The notes below the pieces were generated by a model, which searched no databases, was not told the DNA's origin, and worked only from the letters and a program-made list of their open reading frames with translations. Made by a program: the position numbers and the translations under genes. A DNA stretch of 64,000 bases, from NCBI GenBank assembly GCA_024036415.1, contig JAMWET010003538.1:47501-111500 (forward strand). The letters run 5' to 3'. Shown one piece after another: positions 1 to 12,049 of the stretch. Source of the DNA: Prochilodus magdalenae (taxonomy: Eukaryota > Chordata > Actinopteri > Characiformes > Prochilodontidae). Every line of letters starts with the position of its first letter. Within the stretch, counting starts at the first letter, position 1.

Positions 1-474
1 GTTTGTTTTGTAGACATTTATTACTGTGCTTCATATGAAGATTTCTGAATTGTCACTGTCCCTTTTTACTAAAATAAGGTGTTTGAAAGAGTATAAAATG
101 TTTACTCCATAATCTATATGGCCAATCTAAAATAAACTAAGATGCATAGGCATTCTGGTTTTGTGATGTCACGAAAATGAAACAATTTCAATTCGGCCTG
201 CAGCCTGCCACTCACATTTATAGGAGCCCAGGTAGCTTTTTAAATGCCTCAGCACGGTTCATTAGATCAAAGCTCATTTACATATACCAGGCTGAAAGGC
301 ATAACAGAAAACAAACCCTTCAATGAAGAGTTTTGAAAGTAGCTATGCAGAAACAAATTATGACACACACATTATAGCTGTACCTCTGGTTTAGAGATAA
401 AATGCAAGAAGAATGTAGAATATGGGCTGGTTTAGTAGAATACAATATAACTTCGTGCTAGACATCAACTACCA
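1..474. other. Non-coding flank
   Basis: AT-rich sequence with stop codons in all frames. I see no gene, no recognisable transposon end and no microsatellite. Confidence 0.6.
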
Positions 475-720
475 TTACATTACAGTGTGGGGAACTGCTA
501 TACTGTTATACTTTCCATGTGGCCATTAAAGCTAAAAGAGCATAGATGCCCAACTCATCATATGCTGGAGTGCTTTCAATTATTAAATAACGGTAAAAAT
601 GCTCAGTAAAAAAAGGGAAGCTGGAACGTCAAGAAGGCAAGACATGTTTAATCGATCTCAAATATGTAAGCTTAGTGACCCCTATCTGAGTACAGCCATG
701 AGTTCAATCCGCACTGCCTC
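475..720 (+). repeat. Diverged local duplication, unit A (copy 1)
   Basis: This stretch aligns along most of its length with 2295-2525. Shared words in the same order include ACTTTCCATGTG, GGAGTGCTTT, GGAAGCTGG, CAAGACATG and TATGTAAGCTTAGTGA. The copies differ by many substitutions and small indels, so the duplication is old. No coding frame is kept. It may be an unrecognised interspersed repeat or a one-off local duplication. Confidence 0.65.
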
Positions 721-1966
721 AGTTGCCCCATCATGTAAGCACTTCTGACATTCTCTCTCTTTCCTTTTGAATTACACAGTGTTGGGGGTTGCCAGCACAA
801 ACAACAAGTTGACTGTTGTATTAGAGGAACTGCTCTGTAGCTACTATGCCACAGAGATTAGCATATTTTAATAAGCTTGCATTATAGTTATAATTATAAT
901 AGACATGTTTTATACAGGACTAGCAAAGACTAAAATGCCCTAACTATTACCATAGTTGAAGCATATCTATTCTGTCAGACGTCTGTGTTTTTTATCTAAT
1001 AATCTAGTTTCTCGCCCACCATACACTGTATTATAATTAGAGACAGGACACAAAAACTAAGGCATAACCAGAAGCTAGCAGACTAGACCTCCTTTCTGTA
1101 GCTGTCTGTCGCTCACTCATTTGTGTATCAAAACACCAACAATGGGCCGCATTCCTAAATGCCTTCATGAGCTTTTCATAAGTGGTTTCCTAAACTTTTT
1201 CCTAATGCAAGTTCTCAGGAAAAGTCTGTCAGATTTATGACGTGTTCTCATACTGCAGAACTGTTTGCACCCTTGTGCGCCTAAGGTGTGTGTAGATTCT
1301 GTTCTTAAGAACAACCCCTAATTAAAAGACACTGATGAATGTCAGAATGTTCCTGAAAACTTTTTGAATGGTAAAGATGGCTGGTGAACGAGGCCCATTC
1401 TCCATTCACATGTTGCTTTGTCCGTCTGTTTGTTCATCCATCTGTCTGCACGTCAGTGTGTCCGTTCCCCTTGCACATTGCTTTGTTCATCCATTTGTTT
1501 GTTCATTTGCATGGCTGTTGTATGGGTGGCAGAGCAGGGTATAACTGTTGGACAGGGAGCTGTCAATCAAGCTGCTTATTTAGCCATGCCCACACAGTTC
1601 TCTGAGGGGCCTGATCAGCAGTTTGTCAAGCTGTGTTTTTTATCATATGTATGTCTCATGTATTTTTAAGCTTTGCCGGATGTTTAATGTAACACTTCAG
1701 TTTAGTACAAACATTTAAATATGTAATATTTATTACTGTGTTCCCTGAGACCTTCTTTAATAGTCATTTTTAGGGGTTAACAGCTATTTAAGTGCTTGTT
1801 TGAAAAGATTAACATGCATTTGACGCCTGTATTATATTCTGTTTGGGGCAGACCTACACTTTTTGTTATCGTATTCTTGTTAGTTTAAAATTTTGTGCTA
1901 CAGGAGCATGTCTCTGACACAGAATGCCTAATTAGCGAGAAAGCGCAGTGACGGTGCCTTCCTTAA
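721..1966. other. Non-coding sequence between repeat units
   Basis: No conserved protein is visible. Two overlapping frames at 1384-1669 run through Cys/Ser/Leu-rich low-complexity peptide with no family resemblance, so I treat them as chance open frames. This segment separates units A and B, which lie next to each other in the second copy at 2295-2755. Confidence 0.5.
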
Positions 1967-2180
1967 CTGGATACATTATGCAATTTGAACATGTTTTGAA
2001 TGTGTCGCAGCACTCAGTTTCACTGCATCATCATATTACAAACTTTTTAATGACTGCTTATTAGAGTCAGCCCATAAAATTCTAACCCTAAGACTTGATA
2101 TGCAGAAACTACATAAATTCCAATGAACAACTGGGTTATTCTAAGGCACACAGACATTAGGTGAGGCCAATTATTCCCTG
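1967..2180 (+). repeat. Diverged local duplication, unit B (copy 1)
   Basis: It aligns with 2548-2755. Shared words in order are GGATACATTATGCA, ATTTTTAATGACTGCTT-like sequence, GATATGCAGAA, CTACATAA and TTCCAATG. Divergence is similar to that of unit A. In the second copy unit B follows unit A directly, while here 1.2 kb lies between them. Confidence 0.65.
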
Positions 2181-2294
2181 AGAAGAGGGTTTAGGACCAT
2201 TTTCTGCTATTTGTCTTCAGCATTTAACTCCATGAAGTGAAACACCCATGTACACATACACAGACATACAAGGTGGCAGTGCAGGAAACCAGCA

Positions 2295-2755
2295 TCACAG
2301 TGCAGGAAACCACTACACTTTCCATGTGACCATTAAACCTAATAGAGCAGAGATGCCCTCCACATCATATACTGGAGTGCTTTAAGTTGTTAGAGGATAA
2401 TAAAAGCGCTCAGTACAAAGTCTGTGTGAGGAAGCTGGCACATCAAAGAGACAAGACATGCTTAATCCATCTTATATATGTAAGCTTAGTGATCCTTATC
2501 TAAGCACTGCCATGCATTCATTAAACCAGAAAACACACTGCTTGTGGATACATTATGCATTTTAACATGTTTAAAGTGCGTCACGGGACTTTCTCTGTGT
2601 CACCATCTTACAAACTTTTAATGACTGCTTCTTAGAGCTTTTTTAACTGTTAACCTCTTAAATGTTAATCCCAGAACCTGATATGCAGAACCTACATAAC
2701 TTCCAATGCAAGGCTGTGTTATTTTTAAGCACGCAAATATTAAAGCCAGATTTTT
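2295..2755 (+). repeat. Diverged local duplication, units A+B (copy 2)
   Basis: This copy holds unit A (2295-2525) joined directly to unit B (2548-2755) and lies just upstream of the Tc1 element at 2924. Either the first copy gained 1.2 kb between its units, or this copy lost it. An open frame at 2618-2812 on the - strand falls inside it and has no recognisable product. Confidence 0.65.
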
Positions 2756-2923
2756 AGTTAACGTATTATTCTTGGGTTTCTTACTGACATTTTTTAAAAG
2801 GTTAAAAACCATTCCTGCCTGAAACTTGCATTTAACATTTTGTTAATTATGTTATGTAATATTAGTTTGACACAATAGTTTTCATATTTCATATGCATAT
2901 ACAACATGCATTACGCTAATGTA

Positions 2924-3138
2924 GACACATGGACAAAATTGTTGGTACCCCTTGGTTAATGAAAGAAAATCCCACAATGGTAACAGGAATAACTTTAATC
3001 TGACAAAATTAATAATAAATAAAAATTCTATGAAAATGAACAAATGAAAGTCAGACATTGCTTTTCAACCATGCTTCAACAGAATTATTTAAAAAAATAA
3101 ACTCCTGAAACAGGCCTGGACAGAAATGATGGAACCCC
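2924..3138 (+). repeat. Left terminal inverted repeat of Tc1-like element
   Basis: It is the reverse complement of 4291-4503 with few mismatches across about 213 bp. The inner border is near the GGAACCCC at 3131-3138, which pairs with GGGTACC at 4291. Confidence 0.92.
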
Positions 3139-3292
3139 TGAAATATGTGACCAAAGGGACATGTTAAATTAAGATGTGTTCACTAATTAGCATCACAGGT
3201 GTCTACAAGCTTGTAATCAGTCAGTGGGCCTATATATAGGGCTACAGGTAGTCACTGTGCTGTTTGGTGACAAGGTGTGTACCACACTCAAC

Positions 3293-4284
3293 ATGGACCA
3301 GAGGAAGCAAAGGAAAGAGTTGTCTCAGGACATTAGAAAGAAAATTATAGACCAGCATGTTAAAGGTAAAGGTCATAAGACCATCTCCAACCAGCTTGAT
3401 GTTCCTGTGACTACAGCTGCATATATTATTCAGAAATTTAGGATCCATGGGACTGTAGCCAAACTCCCTGGATGTGGACGCAGGAGCAAAACTGATGACA
3501 AATCAAAGAGACGGATAATACGAATGGTAACAAAAGAGCCAAGAAGAACTTCTAAAGAGATTAAAGGGGAAGCTCAAGGAACATCAGTGTCAGATCGCAC
3601 CATCCGTCCATGTTTGAACCAAAGTGGGCTTAATGGGAGACGACAAGGAGGACACCATTGTTAAAAAAGCCAGACTGGAATTTGCAAAACTACATGTTGA
3701 CAAGCCACAAAGCTTCTGGGAGAATGTCCTATGGACAGATGAGACAAAAATGGAACTTTTTGGCAAGGCACATCAGCTCTATGTTCACAGACGGAAAAAT
3801 GAAGCATATCAAGAAAAGAACACTGTCCCTGCTGTGAAACATGGAGTAGGCTCTGTTCTGGGGCTGCTTTGCTGCATCTGGCACAGGGTGTCTTCAATCT
3901 GTGCAGGGTACAATGAAGCCTCAAGACTATCAAGGAATTCTAGAGAGGAATGTGCTGCCCAGTGTCAGAAAGCTTGGTTTAAGTCGCAGGTCATGGGTCT
4001 TGCAACCGGATAATGACCCAAAACACACATCTAAAAACACCCAAGAATGGCTAAGAGGAAAACACTGGACTATTCTGAAGTGGCCTTCTATGAGCCCTGA
4101 CCTAAATCCTATTGAGCATCTTTGCCGTCTGGAAAAGGCACCCTTCAACCTGAGACAACTGGTGCAGTTTGCTCATGAGGAGTGGGCCAAAACACCTGCT
4201 AAGAGGTGCAGAAGTCTCATTGACAGATGCAGGAATCGTTTGATTGCAGTGATTGCCTCAAAAGGTTGTGCAACAAAATATTAA
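3293..4284 (+). pseudogene. Tc1-like transposase, broken by frameshifts
   Basis: The enzyme would cut out and reinsert the element at TA sites in the nucleus. Three frames carry consecutive parts of one protein. Frame 1 (ATG at 3293 to about 3640) holds the paired-like helix-turn-helix DNA-binding half, including KTISNQLDVP and an arginine-rich stretch. Frame 2 (about 3650-3900) holds the first catalytic Asp in LWTDETK. Frame 3 (about 3901-4284) holds the second Asp in QPDNDPKHTSK and the final Glu in SPDLNPIEHL, then the C-terminal KRCRSLI region and a TAA stop. So all three DDE residues remain, but at least two frameshifts and a short deletion around the first junction separate them. Upstream, TATATATAGG near 3232 resembles a TATA box. 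Confidence 0.93.
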
Positions 4285-4290
4285 GTTAAG

Positions 4291-4503
4291 GGTACCATCA
4301 TTTCTGTCCAGGCCTGTTTCAGGAGTTTATTTTTTTAAATAATTCTGTTGAAGCATGGTTGAAAAGCAATGTCTGACTTTCATTTGTTCATTTTCATAGA
4401 ATTTTTATTTATTATTGCTTTTGTCAGATTAAAGTTATTTCTATTACCATTGTGGGTTTTTCTTTCATTAACCGAGGGGTACCAACAATTTTGTCCACGT
4501 GTG
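4291..4503 (-). repeat. Right terminal inverted repeat of Tc1-like element
   Basis: Partner of 2924-3138. It starts a few bases after the transposase stop codon and ends next to the TA at 4504-4505. Confidence 0.92.
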
Positions 4504-4505
4504 TA

Positions 4506-7223
4506 TTACCCACTCATTGGGAATCTATAATGTGGTCAACAAAACTTAACTGCTAGCAACTGATCTAACACATACATTTGTAGTACTAGTCCAATACTGG
4601 TCATCAACTCTCCCACCTTATATCACCACCCTTGTTCTACACATTTTAATTTTACATCAGTGAATCTGACAGCAGGGACTTCTGTAGTGTTGCTGTAGCA
4701 GTCGATTGCGAATGTTTTTAATGACAGATGTATTTTGCATTATTCCTCTCTAACTTTAAAAACTAAGCAGTAATATGTTTTTAATATATGATTAGTATTT
4801 TTTGTTTGCATCTACTTCACTCTGAATCTCAACAACACATCTGGGGAAAGTTCTTAATGGTGGCTGATGGCTGCGTGTATGTGGATTCCCCCTGCTTGCT
4901 TGAACCCAAAGCGAATCATTAGGAAGAAGACTTGACTGATTTGATATTCCATGGCCAAAGGGAACAAAAATGGGAAATCCTCACAGCCTGGAGCGAGCTC
5001 TCACCTAACAACACCGAACCTCCCGCCACATGCCTGTTGCTATGGCAACGCCTCAGATATCCCGATGAGATGAAGCAAGGGAGTCTCGAGTTATGCTAAT
5101 TTCTCATTCTTCACAGACTATGTCTAGAAAAATTATATGGTCTTGTATCGCTGCAGGCATTAATGTGGGCTAAGCATTACCTGTCACTAAAGCCTTCCCT
5201 CTTTTCGTCTGAACAATGAAAGGCAGCTGTCTTTACATATGTCAATCATTTCCCTTCCTCCCAATTCAGCTAAAAAAGGGATCAGTCCCTGAAATTCCAT
5301 CTAATGCTTCCTGAAAGACACATCTCATTCACAATGTGCCAAGCCTTAGCCTTAAGCCTAACAGGCTAATTACTGAACATCTCATGTGAAGCTGAGTTGT
5401 CTCATTATGACATAAATAATATATTTGGTCTACTTTATATTTAGTGTGAGTATAAGAAAGGAATGGGAGTGCAGATATTAGCTATACCTGAGCAGCCTCA
5501 ATCCTGATGGCATGCTATCATGATGAAGTACAATAGCGCAGACCCTAGAAAGACATTGCTAACAGGACACTACAGTCATATCACAGGCTGTTAAATGAGT
5601 AATGTTGTTGGGTAGGAGAACCAGACAATCTATGTGGGAGATGTGGTAATAGTAACATGGCTGACATAGTTGCTGTCCTAGCTCCTAGTTCTGCTTATGC
5701 CCCACTCATTTGTACCAGAGCAGAGCTCTGCTCATGTCGGTCCGGAGTCTTTGTTTATATGACATATAACTACATCTGCTCTTTGTTTGATATTGGAATG
5801 ACCATCACATGAATTGCACAGCCATTTTTGTTGTTAGCAGGATTTGTTAGACAACTTGAATAGTTGATATAATACAAATTTACACTTGTAGGATGTATTT
5901 AATGGGAAAAGACAGTTGGGTGCTTATGGTTAAATTGCATGTTTTGTTGATTAGCAAATCAGTAGTACAAATGTGTTAATTAAAAAACTCAACAAATTTT
6001 ATTTAAGAAGAATGTATAAGTAGAGGATGAGGATTTGTAACTTATTTTAATTAGAAAAGCAACAATACATAATTTTACCAGGAGCAGTCAAACATTTGTA
6101 TATGAACGTAGATTAATTTGACAATGCACGTGTCCAAAATTAAGCTACAATTATTAAGACATAATAAAGATGTAACCAAAAAACTGACGTATGCATCTTT
6201 TTTTCTCGCCATGCATATTTTAACCTGGTAATCTTAGTAGTTCTTGAGTGATTATATGCAGACTTCGCCTACAGCAGATGGTATAACTGTATGTCAAAAT
6301 ATATAGATAATAACTAGAAGTAGTTTTACAGAAGTGAACACGGCCTAGTCATCATACATTACCATTTGTAACACAATTGACCTCCCCACGGTCTGCCCAC
6401 AAATGCTATAATGGACAAGCTTTAGAGAACAATGGCAAACATTAATTAATGTGGCTACATAACATTATAAAGTTTCCAAGTTAGTGCTGCTGAGCTGAAC
6501 TTGATGTAGCTAATTGAAACAAGGCAGCTTGGGAACAACAGTGTGATACCCTGATACCCGTCTGTCCTAACAGTGTCTCCTTTTACACTTTCAAAGTAAA
6601 TGTAATATGAAAGTAGAAAAGTGTGTTTCCTGAAGTTGTGTTGTTAGTAATAAATGTGAGTCTATAGGAGGAATGAGGGATGAAAAAACTACACTGTGGG
6701 TTAGAGTCTGCCCTGAGTAAGTACATGCAGTTTGGTGGCTGTGAAAATGAGTGTGACTCAATAGGAGGAACAAATGAAAAAAGATAAATAGACTAGTGCA
6801 GGTCAGATCAATATTGAATTTTTACTCGGAGGTCTGCCCTGAGATTTCCAGAAAGTTTTTACAAAAAACTTAAATCAGATCAAAAAGCTGTATACGAGCA
6901 CACCATTCCCAATCACACTGGACGTTTTGGACTCCAAAACTCGGCTTGTGGACAAAAATGTGTTTTGAGAAGAAGCAGAAGAAGATGCTCTTAGATAACA
7001 GTAGTGTTGTGTATTGCACAATCACTAATGAAGAACGCACTCTATGAGTAGGCATTTCAGTTGTGTGCTGCAACTTGAATTAGTTTTGTTGAGACACTGA
7101 AGCACAGTGTTCTGCATACTGAAAAACTGATGCAATTTAGGCAGTTAACTTAATTCAAATGTGTTATTTCCACACACACTGTATATATTACATCAACACA
7201 CAGTAGCCAGTTAGCCTATTTTT
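4506..7223. other. Non-coding, gene-free stretch
   Basis: No protein-coding exon is recognisable in any frame. 6591-7080 has only short - strand open frames without family resemblance. Two loosely similar blocks (about 6650-6730 and 6745-6850) share AATAGGAGGAA-type and GTCTGCCCTGAG words and may be a degraded tandem pair. An X-box-like site at 5036 is listed separately. Confidence 0.55.
5036..5049 (+). promoter_or_regulatory. X-box motif (RFX-type site)
   Basis: The sequence GTTGCTATGGCAAC matches the near-palindromic X-box bound by RFX transcription factors. It sits in a locally GC-richer patch (4980-5090) with no nearby recognised gene. The motif match is direct; binding is inference, and the site could be chance. 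Confidence 0.4.
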
Positions 7224-7225
7224 GA

Positions 7226-7480
7226 TCAGAATCAGAATCAGAATCAGAAATACTTTATTAATCCCAGGGGGAAATTGCAGTTTTTACAGTAGCAACCATT
7301 TAGAATAAACAATAATAATTTACAACAAGAGAGAAATTTTCAATATGTACACATATATAAAGTCTTATAATACAATAAAGATAAAATAAAAGTAAAGTGG
7401 CTGTGGCTATAATAATGAGTACAGATATACTGTTAGCAGCAGTAAGTGTTCAGAAGTCAGAAAAATATTGCACATTGAGT
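7226..7480 (-). repeat. Teleost interspersed repeat tail (retroposon-like)
   Basis: An (AGAATC)n run is followed by AAATACTTTATTAATCCC and AGGGGGAAATTGCAG, then A-rich tracts. This arrangement is common in fish genomes as the 3' end of old retroposons copied in reverse orientation. The exact family cannot be named from sequence alone. The strand is inferred from the simple repeat lying at the likely 3' end. Confidence 0.6.
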
Positions 7481-10440
7481 TGTCGCACACATAATTAAAT
7501 TATTGTTTAGCTGTTATTACTGTACATGTGAATGGTGTTGTGCTCTAAGGGAGATAATAATTGTGTTGACGTGATACATCATTTTTACTTATTCACATGG
7601 AAATGCTGTACACAATGCATCAGATTTTTCAGAATAAAGCTTGATACGAAATATGTAATTTGTGGATGCAGCATGAATAGATCAATTTTGTTGAATTAAT
7701 CTGGTTTAGGTGTTTGTTTGTAATGGATTACTGGGAAACAGAAAACTGCTTGTGGATAAACACCAGTCAGCTTCTAATAAAAAGCTACATATGCTGAGAT
7801 CAGCTCAACGACTTCCTCATACTGCTCTCTTAAAGGTAGAAGCCGTTGATGATGAAAAAGAACAGAAGTTAGTTGTGTGTTGTGTTAGAGGTAGCTGCCT
7901 ATAAGACAGTAGTTCAGGTTTGACAAAATTCTCTCAACTTGCTGTACTTTACTACCTTACTGTGGGCAGTTGCGAGCTGATAGCAGTCGTGTTGCTATGG
8001 AAACAGCCTAGACTGATAGAGGAGGAAGAGGGGAAGGTTTATCACCAAATGGAGCTGAAAATATCTGGCAACCCAGACAATTCTTTAATATACAACATAC
8101 AGCGTTTTTTTCTCATTTCGAGGGAACTTCGATATCCAACAAGATATGACCTGAGTTGTGCACATCCGCAGGATTCCAATCTAGAAAATCCCCAGCATCT
8201 GATTTTAGCAGAGGTTGCTAAATTTAGAATGGATTTCTGACATTTTCAAACCCGTTCCTTTCTATAGCGCGAACTCTCCCTAACCCTAATGAAAAGATTT
8301 ATGTTCATGTGCTGTATAATTGCTGAAGTGCTCTGTTGCTTTTCTTCCTGAATCCGCTTGAATATTTGTTTGCCTGATAATGGCCTCAGCATGTGAGTGT
8401 CTGTAAATCGCTGCAAGGCATAAAGCCCAGTTATTAAGAATGAAAATATACAAAATTGCTTTTTACGAGTCAGAGAGCGGAGCTTACACAGCTGCTTCAC
8501 ATTTCCATTCAGCTTTGAAAGCCCACCAGACTTTCTCCTTTGCCGCCCCCTCCCTGCCTGCTCGTACCCCCAAATCCCCCACCCTTCCATCCTGGATAAG
8601 TGCTGGTCATTTGAGTTTTTGACTAAAATGATTCATTAGGGTTTATGTTGAGGTGAGGACACTGATGCAGATCCTGCTCTTTTCCAGCTGTCCCTCCGAT
8701 GTTCCAGATTGACAGTGATTGCTGACAGAATGGAAGAATGGTCAACAATGCCCAGAGAGCGAGGGAGTGGAGGAGGAATCTAAAAAATGCATTAAGCTAA
8801 TGAGAGTTCACTAGGGTGCCATGTACATTATTAGCTAACGTATCTACTTGTGTCTATACTAACATCCAGCCCAGAATCATAAAACTAAAAGGTATCAGTA
8901 TAACATACTCTCTCAACACCACACAATATGCTATACATGCTTTTGGCCAGCTCAGAGCTGTGCTGACAATGAACGACCTGTCTCTAAATTATAATTTTTT
9001 TCCCCAAAGCTTCATCCAGGTTGTGATTTTATTTATTTTTTATCTATTACTGTCGCCTGGAATTATAGATCATGTCATTGTCTCTGCAGCCCGTAATTTT
9101 CTCTGCTAGCTCGGATATCACAGGTTCCGCTCCTTTTAGTGTATCTGCTTCATGTCAGCTGTGAAAATACAGGTGTCTGCCTCTTTCCCTTCACAGTTAC
9201 CCAATCAAACCCACAGTGCAGGCTATTTCAAGGCTAATTGATGTCTGGGCCTTGAATGTAGAGAGACAACAGAACACAATCTCTTACTCATCCCCCCCAA
9301 CTTCTCCCCTCCACCCTTCTCCCCTCTACCCAAGGTTTATAAGGAATTCTGTCTTTTTCTAATTGTAAAGAAGACGTGAAACCTCTACGAGTGCTTTTGT
9401 TACTTCAGGACGGTATGATCATCATAGGACAGCAACATTTCAATAAGGAACATGACTCACGCTTATACTAGCATGAATGACTCTCTGTACCCACAATGGA
9501 GAGATAGGCTCTTATACCTCACTGCATTATACATTCTATGGTCACCAAGCTTGCTCGACAAAGGATCTGACAAAGAGCACCACTGTTCTCAAGAGGGAAA
9601 ACATGCTGCTTCTTGTTTAAAGGCGAACGTTCTTCAAATCGTGCGCAGGTGTCATCCTCCAAACAAAGCTGGCTGCTTGTTTACTCTATTTTTGTGACAT
9701 TTTTTACGAGTGTGACAAGAGACGAGCCATGGGGAACAGTCTGCTCTGGAAAAACAACGAGGGACAGTGATGAAAGTAAGTCAGTGTATTTTATTTCAAA
9801 ATATCTGTCAATGCCTTTTAAACATACAACACTACAGTGTACACTTTCAGAATCATTGCACATTTTTTGACTGTTAATCAAATAATTCATATTTTTGTAT
9901 ATGGAGAAGATGTCTCAGTCAGACATGCTGTAGGCTAGCTGACTGTAGTCAGTAGAGACCAAGCATTGTTTTCAAACACTGATGTCTGAGCGGTCTGCAA
10001 AAGGTTAGCGCATCAGAAACACAGCTCAGCCCTCAAGCCAATTTGGTTGAGTTGATATTTGCCAGAACCTTCAGGAAAGCGGCAGCTGAATCTTGACAGC
10101 GGGTCAAAAAGCAAAATGGACATTTTTATTCTCACTGTCTCCCATGTAAAAGAAATAAACTGCAGAAACCAAATAAAGTGTTCCTTTTCCGACTCTTTGG
10201 TCTTTGGGCTGGGAGCATGACCGACTGATTGTAAAACAGAGGAACACAGTGGGCCGTGAGTGGGGTGCTGCACAGTTTTATTCTAAGGCCACTGTTGATG
10301 TCTTTGGCAGCAGCCTGGCTCAGTCCAATCAGCCCCATTACCCCTCTCTTGCAGTTCAGAGCGGCCGACCGCCCAATCACCCGCCGAGAAACAAAGTGAG
10401 CTCAAAATAACAGTAAGCGAGAGAACCGTTTCTCAGGTCC
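7481..10440. other. Non-coding, gene-free stretch
   Basis: Several short open frames (for example 7710-7904, 7920-8240, 8246-8590, 8816-9109 and 9452-9870) show no domain, no codon-use signal and no splice sites placed to use them, so I regard them as chance. The block 8460-8620 is relatively GC-rich, but no exon can be defined in it. Confidence 0.5.
7991..8004 (+). promoter_or_regulatory. X-box-like motif (RFX-type site)
   Basis: GTTGCTATGGAAAC differs at one position from the X-box at 5036. Functional status is unknown. Confidence 0.3.
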
Positions 10441-10443
10441 CCG

Positions 10444-10467
10444 TGACGTCAGACTAGCCATGGCAAC
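10444..10467 (+). promoter_or_regulatory. CRE palindrome next to X-box-like half site
   Basis: A perfect TGACGTCA (10444-10451), the CREB/ATF consensus, is followed five bases later by CCATGGCAAC (10458-10467), which resembles the right half of an X-box. The two motif types do occur together in promoters and enhancers. No exon is recognisable within 1 kb, so an enhancer or an undetected transcription start are both possible. Confidence 0.35.
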
Positions 10468-10956
10468 TAGACTGCTCTGATGACACAGCCCACTGTCTTC
10501 AAACATTTCTTTTATTAACATCAAAGATCCAGGCTTTCCGGCCTGTAATTATGCTCCACTCATAGCACAAAATGAATCAGGCGTGAGATACAGATGCGCA
10601 TGAAAAACATGTGAAGATTATACCCATAAAGAGGGGCACACTTCCACAAACACACAGAGAAAACCCACACGATCAGCAGTGAAGACTTCACAAATGAGAC
10701 AATGGTAGCAGTCTGATTCGGGCCAAGTGAAATCTATGTTGTCATAAATCTAGTTTTCAGGATTCAGACTTTAATGTGATGTTTCCAGCCACTCACTGTT
10801 CTTCTTTCTTTCTCTTTGTGTATGTGTCACTCGTGTTTTTTTGTGCATGTATGTGTGTCCACTACAAAGGACAGAAGACAAATCAAATCTAATTCAGTGT
10901 GTTCCTGCCAGAGCCTCACTTAATTCTCCTCACTATGCACCTGGGGGATGCTCTCA

Positions 10957-10959
<3 letters not shown>

Positions 10960-11053
<94 letters not shown>

Positions 11054-11065
11054 GTCTCTCTTTCA

Positions 11066-11106
<41 letters not shown>

Positions 11107-11163
11107 ACTCTCTCTCTCTTTTTCACTCTCTTGCTCTGTTTGCCTCTCTTTCTCTTTCTCTCT
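10960..11163 (+). repeat. (CT)n microsatellite, about 200 bp, interrupted
   Basis: An almost pure TC/CT run with occasional G, A or TT interruptions. Open frames through it on both strands (Ser-Leu or Arg-Glu repeats) are artefacts of the simple repeat. Confidence 0.97.
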
Positions 11164-11639
11164 ACCTCAGGAGGACACAGACCAGCTAAAACTGATATTT
11201 AAACACTGACAAAGGAAGAAAAATGGACACATAAGAGAGGCATGTTTGATCAAAGCATAATTGTCTATGTTTAAGAATAGATTTACACTACATTGCTAAA
11301 GTGGGCTGTTTTTGTGTTTTAAATCAATCAATCAATCAACTAATCAATTTATGAATAACTGTGTTACAATGTAAGCTACCATCTATAAGACTGAAATGTG
11401 ACTTTACAGGAAATCAGTTACAATTCTTATGTATCCGATGAGAAAAATTCCACCTGCCATTACAATCTGAATATTTAAATACCTTCATAACCTTAAATCT
11501 CTCACAGATTCAAGGGTTGCCAGAAAATTAAAGCCTAATAAAAAAAAAATGTAATACCATCACAAATCTTCAGACCTCTTGAGCTGTGGTATTTGCAACC
11601 CTGCCATACTGTACATATACATATACCCAATATCTATAT

Positions 11640-11712
11640 ATATATAACACACTCTGTAACAGCTTGTTTCTCTGTGCATATGACAATAAAATCTTGAATA
11701 TGAATCTTGAAA
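11640..11712 (+). repeat. Retroposon-like 3' end remnant
   Basis: The segment ends in CATATGACAATAAAATCTTGA followed by imperfect GAATCTTGA repeats, a pattern seen at 3' ends of fish retroposon copies. The body is not recognisable. Confidence 0.35.
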
Positions 11713-11740
11713 TGCTTGTAGGTTCTGTAGGGTTCATTTA

Positions 11741-12046
11741 GGGAACCACAAGCTTCAAAGAATCCTTGATAAGGGGTTCTGTCACTAAAATTCAGAAACC
11801 AAATATCCATAAGAAACAAGAGAGTTGCACAAGAATGTCAGCATCTGATAAACTGCTTGAAGAGCCATTTGGATAACAATAGGGCTGCATTTCATATTCA
11901 GACTGCTGCTAGCAATGCTGATTTATAGAAACATGTCATGGAGAGAATGTACAGTGTTTATTCCGTTGCAGTAATTTAGTTGAGGAGGTGTGCCATGAAT
12001 CACACTGTAGGCAAAGAAGCCAAATGACTAGATGGATTGTGCTGAA
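11741..12046 (+). repeat. Diverged duplication, copy 1 of a 300-bp block
   Basis: It aligns along its length with 14756-15085. Shared words in order are GGGAACCA, CTTCAAAGAA, AGCATCTGATA, AGGGCTGCAT, TCATATTCAGACTG, AATGCTGATTTATAG, GAGAATGTACAGT, TTTATTCC, AATTTAGTTG and TGAATCACACTGTAGGCAA. There is no open frame and no terminal inverted repeat. Confidence 0.75.
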
Positions 12047-12049
12047 CTT

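Larger units (their letters stand above)
2924..4503 (+). mobile_element. Tc1/mariner-family transposon, near full length, inactive
   Basis: This is a 1580-bp DNA transposon with long terminal inverted repeats of about 215 bp (2924-3138 and 4291-4503), flanked on both sides by the TA target duplication typical of Tc1/mariner (2922-2923 and 4504-4505). Outer ends read GACACATGGACAAAATT and, on the other strand, CACACGTGGACAAAATT. Between the repeats lies a single transposase region at 3293-4284. Size, TA target, TIR layout and a DDE-type transposase all fit the Tc1 group. The two TIRs remain very similar, so the insertion is not extremely old, but the transposase has frameshifts and cannot be made intact. 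Non-autonomous mobilisation by a related transposase is possible in principle. Confidence 0.95.

Noticed and set aside
1384..1669. Overlapping Cys-rich frames that might suggest a secreted peptide
   Set aside because: No regular cysteine spacing, no credible signal peptide with a matching mature part, and no homologue recognised.
7710..8622. Cluster of short frames around a GC-richer patch, considered as a possible gene
   Set aside because: Frames are on different strands, without splice sites or recognisable protein family.
10841..11209. Long Ser-Leu open frame and its antisense Arg-Glu frame
   Set aside because: Pure translation of the (CT)n microsatellite.
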